Positions 1-11,815 of a DNA stretch of 64,000 nt are shown here, in pieces. This DNA is from Oxyruncus cristatus (lineage: Eukaryota > Chordata > Aves > Passeriformes > Cotingidae). A program made the translations under genes and the position numbers. The notes beneath the pieces were generated by a model. The model saw nothing but the letters and a program-made list of their open reading frames with translations. It searched no databases and was not told where the DNA came from. Position 1 is the first letter of the stretch, and the number at the start of each line of letters is the position of its first letter. Location: assembly GCA_013399855.1 (NCBI GenBank), contig VXAY01006827.1, forward strand, positions 818,395 to 882,394, written 5' to 3'.

Positions 1-913
1 GATATAAATACTGTATTAGGAAGGATTTGACCTGCTGGCAATTGTACACTTTGCTTATTTGTTGTGGGCAGCACAACGTCTATATCCAAGCCCACACAAA
101 TTTGAGAGCCTCTAAGTCGCATAAAAAGAACAAATGACATTTCCAAATATGTAACTGCATATGAAATTGTTCAGTGGACTGAATGATTTGCTGTAGGTGA
201 GGTCAGAAAGGTCGCCTAATTCACGTTGTAAGAACTTACTTTCAGTTGCTTATGACCTTAATTGCTGTAACTGAAGTATGTTATGTCTACAGCTGTTGTT
301 TTTTGTAAGAAGTAAGAAGGTTTTGCTAGTCTGTCTAAGGATGAAGCTAGGAAACATTGCTGAGGGTTTTCATTCTCTTAAATTTTTTTTAAGGTTTTTT
401 TCCCCATTCCTGAAGACACTGATATCTCTGTTCTTTGGAGCAGACATTTTAAATGGGTTTTGAAAAACTGGAGTTTACCTATGGCTTGTGAGACCTTCAA
501 GAGTTAGCATTCCAAAGCTTTGCATCTTTGCTGAATGCACTTGTCTCACTTTTGGGCTACTGTGTGAATGAGTGGAGATCAACTCCTGGCACAACAGACA
601 TAGCTGGACTTCCTTCATAAAGACTGATCCTGACTGATCCTATCAATAACTGGAATGGAATGGCAGACAGCTGTAAGGCAGAGCAGGAAGTCTGTCTTGT
701 TCTGTCAGGTGGGATGAGAGCTACAAAGAGAGGGAAGTGAAGTCTGAGACTCAAAAAAAGAAAAGTCAGACATCTTGAATAGAACTTGATGGCCTGTAAC
801 AGTGCAGAGCAACAGCCTATCTGATTATGGACATTTTTCCAGCATGAAAAAAGGTCTTTGCCACAGCTTACACAGGGAATCTTCCCCATTCCCTTAGCTT
901 TTACTCTGACACT
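1..913. other. non-coding sequence, no recognised feature
   Basis: AT-rich unique-looking sequence up to the target-site duplication of the retrotransposon at 914. The reading frames in it are short and show no family resemblance. It probably belongs to the 5' intron of WDPCP or the intergenic space in front of it. Nothing else is visible. Confidence 0.6.
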
Positions 914-1654
914 ATTTTTCTGCCTCGCTTTCGGAAAACTCCATGAAAGAGTCTGGCGAAATAAACACCTGAAGAAAAGCACAAAGATCAGTGTTTACAG
1001 AGCCATAGTGCTGTCTGCTCTCTTATACGGATCTGAATCAGGGGTCATCTACCGCCACCACCTGCGTCTCCTGGAACGCTTCCATCAACGCTGCCTCCGT
1101 ACGATCCTAAACATCCACTGGTCAGATTATGTGACCAATACTTCTGTTCTGGAACAAGCAGCAGTCACAAGCATTGAGGCCATGTTACTGAGAACACAGC
1201 TGCGTTGGGCAGGGCACGTCTCCAGGGTGAAGGACCACCGCCTCCCTAAGATCCTGCTCTATGGTGAACTTGCCACCGGCTGCCGCAAGAGAGGAGCCCC
1301 AAAGAAAAGATACAAGGACTCCCTGAAACAACATCTCAGCCTTGGCCATATTGACCACCATAACTGGTCTACTCTGGCCTCCAATCAGGAGTCCTGGAGA
1401 CACACCATCTACAACACTGCTGATGCTTTTGAGAAGGCACGCAGGATCGCCCTTGAGGAGAAAAGACAACGCAGAAAGAACCGTGCCTTGCAGGATATAC
1501 CATCTAAGGAGTCTTTCTGCTGTGCCTTCTACAATCGGACTTGCCTATCTCGTATTGGCCTCTTTAGCCACCAACGCGCTTGCAACAAACGTGGGTAGAG
1601 CTCTTCCCAAATCTTCGTTCGTGAAGCCTGGCCATGATGATGATTTTTCTGCCT
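914..1654 (+). mobile_element. 5'-truncated RTE-like non-LTR retrotransposon, flanked by 12-bp TSD
   Basis: The insertion body runs from about 926 to 1642. It is bordered by a perfect 12-bp direct repeat, ATTTTTCTGCCT, at 914-925 and 1643-1654, which I read as the target-site duplication. The body encodes the C-terminal part of a reverse-transcriptase ORF (next entry), then has a short 3' UTR ending in a GAT-type triplet tail (ATGATGATGAT). Short 3' tails of tandem triplets, severe 5' truncation and TSDs are typical of RTE-clade LINEs. AviRTE is an RTE family reported in several bird lineages, but I cannot assign this copy to it by eye. The clade call is from memory of similar proteins; the insertion structure is read directly. 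Confidence 0.8.
927..1598 (+). pseudogene. C-terminal fragment of non-LTR retrotransposon reverse-transcriptase ORF
   Basis: The frame is open from the 5' junction (GCT at 927) to TAG at 1596-1598, about 223 codons. It carries signatures of the region after the RT palm: KKSTKISVYRAIVLSALLYG, then LRLLERFHQRCLRTILNIHW, LRWAGHVSR, RKRGAPKKRYKDSL and a basic EEKRQRRKNR stretch. It ends in a zinc-finger-like tail, CLSRIGLFSHQRAC. The RT catalytic core and the endonuclease are missing, so it cannot move itself. Two probable lesions are visible. The tryptophan usually following YGSES is glycine, and the second cysteine of the terminal CxxC pair appears to be tyrosine. No start codon of its own is present, so it should not be annotated as a gene. 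Confidence 0.8.
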
Positions 1655-4600
1655 AAGAGCCAAACCTCCTCTAATCATGAGTCGTGTTTCATTGGCTGAT
1701 CAGCACATAAAGCCTGAAAACAAAGTCGGTCATTCTTTCCTTTCGTGAGTACCTTGAAGATTGTTGCAGATAACATGCTTCAGCACTGCCGTGTGTTTCT
1801 CCTATCTTAAACTTTTTATCACTGTGAATCCTTTGGATTAGACTGGGCCTCATGTTGTTGGGACTTCCATCTCTGTCATAACTTGGCAAAGAGAAATCTC
1901 AGTTCACCATGAGTGAAGGTGGGTGGTGGAACACAGCATTAATGTCTTCCATCTGTAGCACAGGTACCAAGTGCTACTGCAAGGCATCACAACATTTTAC
2001 CATGCTTTTTTGGTTTTTAAGAGGGAACTCATTTTCTCAAATCCCCCTTCTAGATGCAAGGGAATTTTTACTATTTATTTCATGTTTGCTGTGTAAATCT
2101 ACTTGGAAAGTAAAGACCGTGTGTGACCCTTTGCATTAAGCAATCAGCATGATGGACTCATCGAACTCTTTGCAATATCTTCAGGCTCCCCCTAAGGTGG
2201 GTGTATGTGTTCATCAACCAGTTAAGAGTGCCAAAGTGCTGCTGCTTCCAAAGTGGGGCTCACAGGGGCATGAGATGCCTCAGGGATCCGATGCACCGTC
2301 TGGGACATTATTTATTTTGGGATGGTTGTTGTGGTTATTACGCTGCCTCTGCTTTGGGAACAATTCGGTTGCTTATGTTGCAGGTCCACAAAGTACAGGT
2401 TGGCAAATGAAGGAAAGCTGAAATTGGTGCTAGTGCACCACTGGCCCTGAGCTGTACCTTGCATCAGTGCAGGACTGTGAAATCCCTATTTCACAAGTGG
2501 CTTAGCCACCCTGCAAACAGGGTGAGAACCCCTTCATCCCCAAGGAAAAGAGAAATAGGGGTACAAGTGGCATGAGCTATTGCATTTGTCCTGTAATAAT
2601 CTGCCCTGCTCAAGAACTGGCACACTGAACTAGAGCAATTGTATCTTTTGGCTTTTCCCTCGATCTTTCAGTTGTCCACATTCAAAGCAAGGTGGATAAA
2701 GAATAAACGATTTAATGTCTTGAGTACTGCAGTGCTTTCCTGCACAGAGATGTCCAGTTCACCTTCTAGGCACACTCTCCAGCAACAAAAGATATTTTTC
2801 AAAGAATTTATTTACAGGATTTCTCTACCTGCATGGAAATCAGTTTTTTTGCGGTCAGGATTTTTCTGCTTATATAAGGACCCAAACAAAGGCTTAGAGG
2901 TCTCAAAAACTTTTAAACTTCTTCAGAAGTTTGTTTGTGTTGAACAGGAGTCATGACTCGGAGACGTGCATGCAATCGGTTCTCTCTGGTTATGGTAATT
3001 TGATCGGGAATATGTATCCAGTTTTTCTGCTGTTTCATATTTACTTTAGGAATTGGGTAGTGGTAGCCTAGTGGGAGAGGCCTTCATCCTGGTAGGGATG
3101 TGTAGTCACTGCCATGCTTTCAGGTTTCCTTGTAGAAGCCCAATCTTGAACAGCTTGTAGTATATCTGCTTGTCAAAATACCATTCTTCTTTTTCTTCAT
3201 CATCATCAACTTTGTTAGGAATTTGTGACCTTTATGGTTTTTCAGTCCAAAGAGATGGAGTTATCATGTGGTCTTGAGTTCATTCGTGCCTACATTTGCC
3301 TTTTGATTTTCATCTGACACAGTATGCCTCGTTTTTCTAGGCTGTGACTAAGCAGTGCAGTGAATTTGAATTTTCAAATTGCCTATAATCCCATTTTATT
3401 CAAGAAGAACAAAAATGTTTGTCACAGTCTTCAGTTTGTTCACTCTCTTGTCTTCAGCAGCTGAACAGACAATCATTGCTCTGTCTCCAGCCTCCTTCAG
3501 AGAGAAAAAAAGACTAGAAAAAACTGCTGTTTACCTGCCTGTAACTCAGTGCAAGATATTTGGGGCTTGCTGATGTGCTGCTGCTCTCTTGATCTCCCGG
3601 AGGAGCTGGTATACAGAGGGTTGTGTCCCCTTCCCATCATACAGAGAACAGAGAATGGGTAGAATACGAGAACAAAGCCTGCAAGCACAGCCCAGTTTGT
3701 GAGGAACCTGTCACTGTGAGATGCCTCTAGTTGTTCAGTCTCTGCTGCTTATAAAAACAAGTTGAATCATCACAGATTATAGTCTGGCAGATTAATGTAA
3801 ACTGTGACTGGTTTTGGTAACTCTTAATATGCCCAGTCTTGTGTTTGTTCAGCAACTCGGGTGCAATGTCTGTGGTACTGGAGTGCAGGGGGTTGGAAGG
3901 TGGGGGAAAAGAATGAGTACAGTTGTCTTCGGGTAAATAATTGATAGAATATGAACTTGCTTGGTCACACCGTCCACTCAACTTCTGCTGCTATGCCGTG
4001 GATGAACAGGACCATTCCAGGCACCTTCTGAGGTATTCTCTCCTTGTGGAACTGTTGTGTCCACCTGACTCCAGCTGAAAACACCTTGCAGATATCAGTG
4101 GTTCTCTCCTGAGAATTCAGTTTGAAGAGGCATGTTTTTGGCAGCCCTGCCAGCTGACACAGCTCTTGTTTTGTCCTTGCATCACTAGCACAATTGCACG
4201 GGCAAACTATTTGTAGAGTTGCGCGATGAGCTGGTTCACAGAATTGAACTGGTTTTAAATTGAATATTTCAGTTTGTATGGCCTTATAAGCAGTTGTACC
4301 AGCACAGCTGAAGGGAGGTCAACAGCTCTGGCTATTTTAAAGAGGCCCATTATCAGGACACTCAAACTCCTGGAGCCCCTTTGAAGGCGTAATGCTAAAA
4401 AATGTTGGCAAAAGATTTATAAAGAAGGTGTGCAAAAGTCTGCACAAGAAGATTCTAGAAAAGTGGTGTTTTCATGACACTAGTGACTCAAGGGAATGTG
4501 TGACCATTCTATCAGGGACCTCAAATACTGTGCAGTGGAATCCTTTGTAAACATCTGAGGAAATACGTAGGTATTTTTTGACAAAATCTGCCTTTATAGA

Positions 4601-7600
4601 TTTTGCCTTTATTTATATTGAGCAAATGTGACTTGAGTATAGCCAATAATTCAAAAGATCCAGCCATTCTTTTTAAAGTAAATTATGTGAAGATAAAGTA
4701 GAAAATAACAGGTGGAAGAGTAGAATAGAGAGAAGGCTTGCACCCGAAGTAAGGGTTAGGTTTGTGAGGAGGAGCATATGAGATGGAGAAGTATTAACTC
4801 TTTAGGTTGGGAAAAGTAGGTAGGATGGGGAATATTTCTGCTGTGCAAGTCCTTCAGTATTACAAGAAGGGCAGAGAATTTCTGTGCTGTATGAAGATGA
4901 GGTGTTGGAGAAGTCTTTCTCATGTGGCTCAGATTGCTCTAACCCCCACAGAATTAAACTAAGATTCAGGGACCAAGACCATATCTGTACTTTCTTTCAT
5001 TAACACTAAGCTTTTCAAAATATACCTGTTACCCAAAGCACTGTGTATGAGAACTGCGTCTGGGATCAACATCTGGGTGCCTGCAGTGGAGGGACATTGG
5101 CAATAATAGGATGCTTTTATTTGAGATGCAGGATCCTGAAGAGTATGGTGCATAAGTGCTCAAAGGATCGGGTGCTGCCTAATCAGCATAGAGAACAGGG
5201 AGGCTGGAGCAGCATCCTAGATAGGAACGGAACTTTTGTGGACCTTATTTGCTAAAAGTGATTTTTTTTACTGAGTGGTTGTGAACAACATGGTTGCTTT
5301 TCCTGCCAAAGGCCAGAGATTTTTACTTTTTTTAAGGTCCAGCTTAGTTATAGTAGAGGATGTGTTTCAAAGATAACCATTCACCCTGTAAAACAGAAGC
5401 AACTGAACCGTTTTTGCTGCAAAATTACTTCACTTGCCACTTGTAGAAAAGTCAACGTGGTGAAGACTTATTTGGTTTTCAGCTCACACAGTTGAAGTTT
5501 TATAAAGTTATTCACAACTTTTAAATACAGTTGTAAAATCAGTAAAGTGGTTTGACACTTCTAAATGGCAAGGCTGCCACCCTGCCCGTAACAATAAAAG
5601 CTTGGGCACTGGCTGATGCTTTTTTCTAATGTTATAATGTCTACCTTTAATCTTTTAAGTAAACATTTTTACAATACTTATGTTTTTGAATTATCCGTTT
5701 AGTAGATAATGGTTTAAATTGCATATTTGTGTAGCTTGATTTCCACTTAACCAAGCACTTACATCTTGCTTTAGAGACAATTTTATTGACTTTGACCCCA
5801 AAATAGGTCATCCATCTGGACCTGTGCATTTCTTTTAAATGAAAAACAACCAGGGACTAAATTAAGAATAAGCTCACAGAGGTTGTGTTGTAGGTTATTT
5901 TGGGTATGAAAGACACAAATGCAAACTGGCAGAAAGTGGGATGAGTCTCATTTGAAAGAAATAGTAATATCTGTATATTATATATTTGTATATTATGAAA
6001 CAACATCAGAGTTTTAATTAATAAATCTATATTTAAATATCTGATATATTTATATTTAAATAGTTATGATTGTCATCAACTGTGAGTGAAAGGCAAGGAG
6101 TTGAAGTCAGCGTAAGGATTGAAAATTGGTATTTGAAACACAAGGTGGTGCCATTGTGTAAAGTTGTGTTTCTGTGGAGTTTCTGAAGGCAGTGAAGGTG
6201 AAAACGGTGTTTAAAAACTTGTGAGAAATGTGTACAGAGAAGTTAGCAGTTGCAAATGAAAGATTTTTAGCACAGGATGAAGGGGAGTGTGCCTGGAGTT
6301 CTGGTTTTGTGACATGCAGAAGGAAAAGGGATCTCTCAGCAAAGAGCTGTGTGATAAATTGATGCTTTATTTTGACTTTAAGTCTGCTTGCAAGTATTTT
6401 CCTTTTTTTGGTTTCAAAGGGAGAGAGAACTTAACTCACAGTGTGAATCTAGGAGCCATCTCCTAGCAGCTTTATATTGTGAATATATCAAAACAAGCTT
6501 CCCTTGTGTTACTTCAAATACACCCTAAAATGCCTTAGGATTAAAGCAATCATCTGTAATACAATATCTGTGGCTCATTGTTGATTGGCTCAAAACATGA
6601 AATACAGCTTTTTTTTCCTGGAACAGTCAGTGTGTTTCCTTCATTGTCTGCTTTACCAAAATTCTGCATTCCTTGTCTAATCCTGAGATATTAAAATAAT
6701 TAAGTGGGATAGTCACAGTTTCACTAATGAAGCATAATTGAGCTTTGGAATACTTTGATATTAAAATTAAAAGGAAAACATAAAAATGGATTTGCTGAGC
6801 ACATACACATTATTTCTATATATTGCTCCCTGGTTTAGGCGGTAACTGGGGAGCTGGCTTGCCTAAGGACACTTGGGCTGTCCTGCTAACAGGTTTTTTT
6901 TTAGCCTGCAAATCTTTATCACAGAGCGTGTGCAACTGTGTTTGTTGCATCTGTGAGAAGAGTTAGCTCTAAACAAAGTAATCATTATAAGTTTAAGATG
7001 CAAAACTCTGATTGCATCAATGTTTATTCTTTTAGGTAAAGTGGTCAAAAGAAAAGCGAAGTTTGGCAATAGCCATTCAGATCTGATTGCTCTGTGTAAA
7101 TGTTACATTTTTAATTAACTTGCTGGAAGAAATGTGTTTGACTTTATTCAGCAAATGCTGAATAATGTTCCTGAATGATTATTCCTATTGAGTTAGATAA
7201 AATTCAGTTTAATGTGCTTTGTTACTTAAATATATCAGGTCCTAATAACAATTTATGTGACCTAGAAAACACCAAAGACTTGGCATCAATTTTCAAATTA
7301 CTTCTTTCTTTCAGACCAAGAGCCCTGTTCTGTAATAATATCTTACACACAGGGTTGCTTATTATAGATGTTGCATATACTTTAACTGCTGCGCAAAGCA
7401 CCTCTCCCATGTAATTACACAAGCATATTCTTAATTAATATGATTTGTGTTAGCGTGATCGAGCAATGGAATATTTTTTAGGTGTGTGTTTTGCAATCCT
7501 GAAAGAAGGCTGACAGATGAGGAATGTAGTTACTAAATATCACACATCTCAGGAAGAAATCCTTGGAAAGGACAAAGTCCAGGACAGCTGTGGGACTTCA

Positions 7601-10600
7601 CGGCAATGAATTACCTTTAGAAGTCCTCAAATGTGTATTGATGCAGGAATTGCAGTATCCCAGGCTCTTCCTGATCTTCAAGGATCTGTATAGAAAGGTG
7701 TTGTCAGATATGAAGAGCACTTGGGGGAACCGGAATAGTTTGTTTGTTCCATGTGGAGCAACTTGACTCTGTCAAACTGAAATGCCTCTCTATAACTTCA
7801 GCGTGCTGGAGTAATGCATTTTGTGTGCCCTGCTTCTGGGATTTAACCACGGAGTATCCTGGAGGTTGGACCTATCGTGCAATGTTATGCTGCTCAGTTT
7901 CATGCTGTGGATCAGTCACTTTCTTTATGTGTTTATGCAGTTTTTCATATGTCAGTGCCTGGAATACTTGAAGAAATTTTAGTGGTGGGAATGAAGCTGG
8001 AAAATTTATGGTTCAACTCCCCCGTCCATTAATTTTGCCGTTCCATTTTGTTCTGCTGTAAGGCAGCACAGAACGTATGTTGTAGGTCATGATAATCATT
8101 AATGGAAATGAGATTGTGCACGTGCATGTGTAGTCATGTAGAGAGATGGTTTTGGCTCCGTCACTTCATAGAACTTCTGAAGTCGTGGCCGTGCAGCTAC
8201 TGAAGGAGGAGGAGTGGGTACGTGAGGAGAGCAGTTCCTTCCCGGGGACTTTTGTCCGAAGCCACTTTGTTTGGTGGAGCACTGCTTTAGGGATAGATCA
8301 GCTGGTTGCTGGTATATGTGGGGAAGCAGTGCAGTGCTGCATGGCTGGGATGACAAGTCATGGAAGCAAAAATTCGGTGTAACCCAGGCCGCTGGCCATC
8401 TCTGAACTCACTCCAGTGAGTGAGGTAGATGGGAAAGTTTCTAGCAGTGCCAAGAGGCATTTTGCCATTCCCATCTGAAAGCTCACTCAGTTGCAAACTA
8501 GTTAATATTGAGAAACAGGTATTGGGACTGTTGTGGAAATTTTTGATGCTTTTAGGTAGGAGGCTGCTGTGAAATGCAACAGCAGTGGGGGTATTTCATA
8601 AACAGAGTGCTCAATACATTTAAGTGGAAGTGGGAAGGCAAAAGTACCTATCCCCTTTCTCCTTCCCCCATTACCCTATGCAAACAAAAATTTTGATGGG
8701 AAAAAAGTATTTTATAGGATGTCACAAGCGGGCAGCAGGAAGTATGGACAAATGTACTTAAGCCCTCCAGCTGATACTGCCAAGAAGGAGTGGGTCAGAG
8801 GAGAACAGATGTCAGCAATTTAGTCACTGCAAATAAACCTCAGCAAGGTGTCTTGATGCTGGAGTATGTCTAGAGGCATATTCCCAGGAGATGTTGAAGA
8901 CTGTTCAGAAGATCTGTGGACAAAAAACCACTGCTGCTGTGTGCCAGGATGGCATCCCTCTCCGGGGATGCAGCAGAGGAAAGGGAACACTAATTGTGAA
9001 CCACTGGGAAGGAAAGGCTGGACGTGGCTGTAGGCACACCAAAGTCTTTGCCTTTTGTTTTCTCATGATCTGAAGGTATGAGAAAGACATGGCTGCTGTA
9101 ATGTCTGTGTCTCTCATTGTACTGAAAAGAGACCTTCCTGATTTCGGCTACATAGTCTTGGAGGGTGCGTAGGTATGAATACAAGACCTGCTTAGATTCG
9201 AAGCAGTGCAGGGAGGGACTGAAGTGCAGTGAGGCTGCCTGAAGAATAGGTAGGAATGTGTCTGTAAAACCAGAAAAACCAACGAACATTCTCTATAAAA
9301 TTATTCCTTTTCATTTAGAGTGACATAAAACATGAAAAAGTCAGCTCAATTAAAGTATGAGGACATCACTTTGGGGAGGTCAGCTTAAGTGCCCTATCTG
9401 TTTGAATGTCTTTTTTTAGACAAACCCTGTGTTCTGGTGATTGCTCTTCCTCACAGATGTATGGCTCCAGTAGAGCCATACTCATTTGGCTGAGTTTTCC
9501 CATGACTGCTCAATAATAGTACAGAGGGAAACCCACAGAGAATTAATCCAGTCATGGTTGTGCTAATTTCCAAAGAAGCAACTGAAAATAAGGGGAGTTT
9601 GTAATAAATGCAATATAAAACCTGTTTACATGACTGATTCTCCTCCCCACCCCCACCAGTCTGACCTTACCTCATTCCAGATTTCCCAGTTCTAGCTGAA
9701 AGCATTTTTGTGAAGAATGCTACCAGGAAAATTCCCTTTTTTATCTTGCCTGTGAAAGACTTGTATGAAAGACCTTTCAATGGAAAGAGGGAATCTGTCT
9801 AAATGTGTTGCTATTGAAAGAGGATTGGTTTATGGTCGCATAGTTCAATATTCTTAGGAGGACTATACATTTAATCTTTGATCTAGAAATGATTTTAAGA
9901 GTCTGCTCATAAGCTAAAAGAATTTCTATCTAAATGTGCCATCTTCAGCTCCAGATGCAACCAGAAGGATTGTATTTTTTCTGAGTGAATTTTCTCAAAT
10001 ATGGTTTCACTGGATAATTTCAGGGGGATTCTTCTATCTTCATTTAGCTGGTATGTTATTTTCAGATAAAACACTTTGTACAGGCTCCATGTAAATTATT
10101 TTTTTTGCTCTGTATTCAAGGAGGAAATAGGCTGTCCTCTTTGAGGTTGTGGTACCAACACCAACGAAGTAGGGAATCCAACGAACTTGGGTTTCCAAGA
10201 AACTAAATTTCTATGGAAGATGCATGCAATTAGGTATTATACCTGATGTATTCTTGTCTGATTTCCAAGAAGAGTAATTTTAAGGAAGGTAAGGCAAATC
10301 CTCATGTATGAAAAGAGTGTCACTGAAGATTTATTTCCCAGATTTTAGGAAGTGAATATGATTAGAAGCAGTTCATTGACTTAATGGATTGAGATGCATC
10401 AGAGGCCCGAAAGAATCTCAGTTTAATAGAAGGTCAACACCATATTGTCTTTATGGGCAGTTGTAGCTTTTATGCATGTACTTTAATACCAGTGAAGCCG
10501 AGTGCTTATAAACATGAATTTTAGTGCTTTACCAAAGCAAAGCTTAGTTTTGGTGTAGAAGTTGTTTGAGCGCTTTTTTTTTTTTTTAACTGTTGTGGAG

Positions 10601-11756
10601 CTTGAAATGATGAGCTCAACTGATCAAGTAGGCTTCCAAATTAAAACTGTAAAAATTGCAAATGGGAGTTGAAAAAATGATGGCAATATGTCCCCTACCC
10701 TTGCTTTTCAAAAACAGAGGGCAGCTTCTGGTTTTGTGCACAGAAGCCCTTCCCACCTTAATATTTTCATAGTCTGTGTAACAAATATCCCCCACCATCT
10801 TTACACAGTTCCTCAGCCACCGATTGCAGAGGCTTCTGTTGCCCCAGTTGTATTTTGGCTTTTGGTAGGGATGGAGGATAATTTCCAATTCTTTCAGACT
10901 ATTGACTTTCCTAAATGCTGTATTTTCTTCGGAAGTATAAGTACAAGTACATGCTGTTCTTAATTATACTGAATGCTGTTGAACCAGTGCATTGTGTATT
11001 TAATGATGAGAAAAATCCAACTCCATCTATATATTATTTTTGTAAAATGCACAATTAACTAAACTCATCCCTTTCTGCAGTAAACATGCACTTTGGATAA
11101 TCTATTCAATGAGAATAATGCAGACATTACACCCATTCTGATATGTAGAAGATGATCCATTGGGGGAGAAGATATATGGGCATAAGTCAATTATTTGAGA
11201 ATAGAGTCCTTAATTTCTTCAGGGTCTATAAAAAGAATTTTGGCATCTGCACATATTTATTTTAGAGATATAGGGGTAAATCTTCAGCACAGAGCATGGG
11301 GAGTTAACCATGGAACATTCATTAGTGTTAATGGGATTTCTATGGCTAATTCCCCACACTGAAAATTTAGCCCAAAGAGATTTGAAAAGTGATGTTGAGA
11401 AGCAAGTTTGTCGGTTAGCCTCATTACTTTCATGTTATTAACTGCTCTATCTGCCACTGGCTTTGTATGAACACTGAGATATTATACTTAACAGTTAATA
11501 ATAAAGGACTGTATGCTAAGTACACATTCTAATGTGGAGGGAAAATAATGCAGTTACATGAGCAAATTTTGGATATTTTCAGAAAAAAAAAAAATCTGCA
11601 AAGCCGTAGAATAGAAGGGGGAAAAAAAGCTATTAAGGCATATATTTTGACAGCAGAAATGGTTTACATTTCCAGTACAGCTTAGGCACCAAAAGGAATT
11701 TATTTTTCCTAATATGTTTTACTATTGGGATGTAACTTCAGAACTGGCCAATTTAA
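1655..11756. other. about 10 kb non-coding sequence without recognised genes
   Basis: AT-rich, with short homopolymer runs (for example poly-T near 10576) and an AT-only patch around 5960-6060. Open frames are all under about 100 codons, overlap on opposite strands and match nothing I know. No CR1 tail motif, LTR border or exon of WDPCP was found. Most likely intron or intergenic. Confidence 0.6.
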
Positions 11757-11815
11757 GCAGGGGATTGGACCCAATGACTTCCACGTTCCTTCCAGCCTAA
11801 ATTATTGTAAGATTT
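11757..11815 (+). repeat. CR1 LINE 3'-end fragment
   Basis: The text GGGATTGGACCCAATGACTT followed by a CTTCCAGCCTAAATTATTG-like end matches the conserved CR1 3' terminus (GGATTGGACxxGATGACxT...CCTTCCAACCCTAAxxATTCTATG). It is short and diverged, and the octamer tail has decayed to ATTATTGTAAGATTT. Sense orientation. Confidence 0.65.

Noticed and set aside
557..982. 141-codon minus-strand frame near the left end
   Set aside because: Crosses the 5' junction of the retrotransposon and is antisense to it; no family resemblance.
3106..3231. Minus-strand frame of 41 codons ending in TGA with an acidic run and a protein-like pattern (EEWYFDKQIYYKLFKIGLL)
   Set aside because: Reads like a retrocopy 3' end, but it is short, bounded by a stop upstream, built partly on a TCATCATCATC simple repeat, and I could not name any parent gene.
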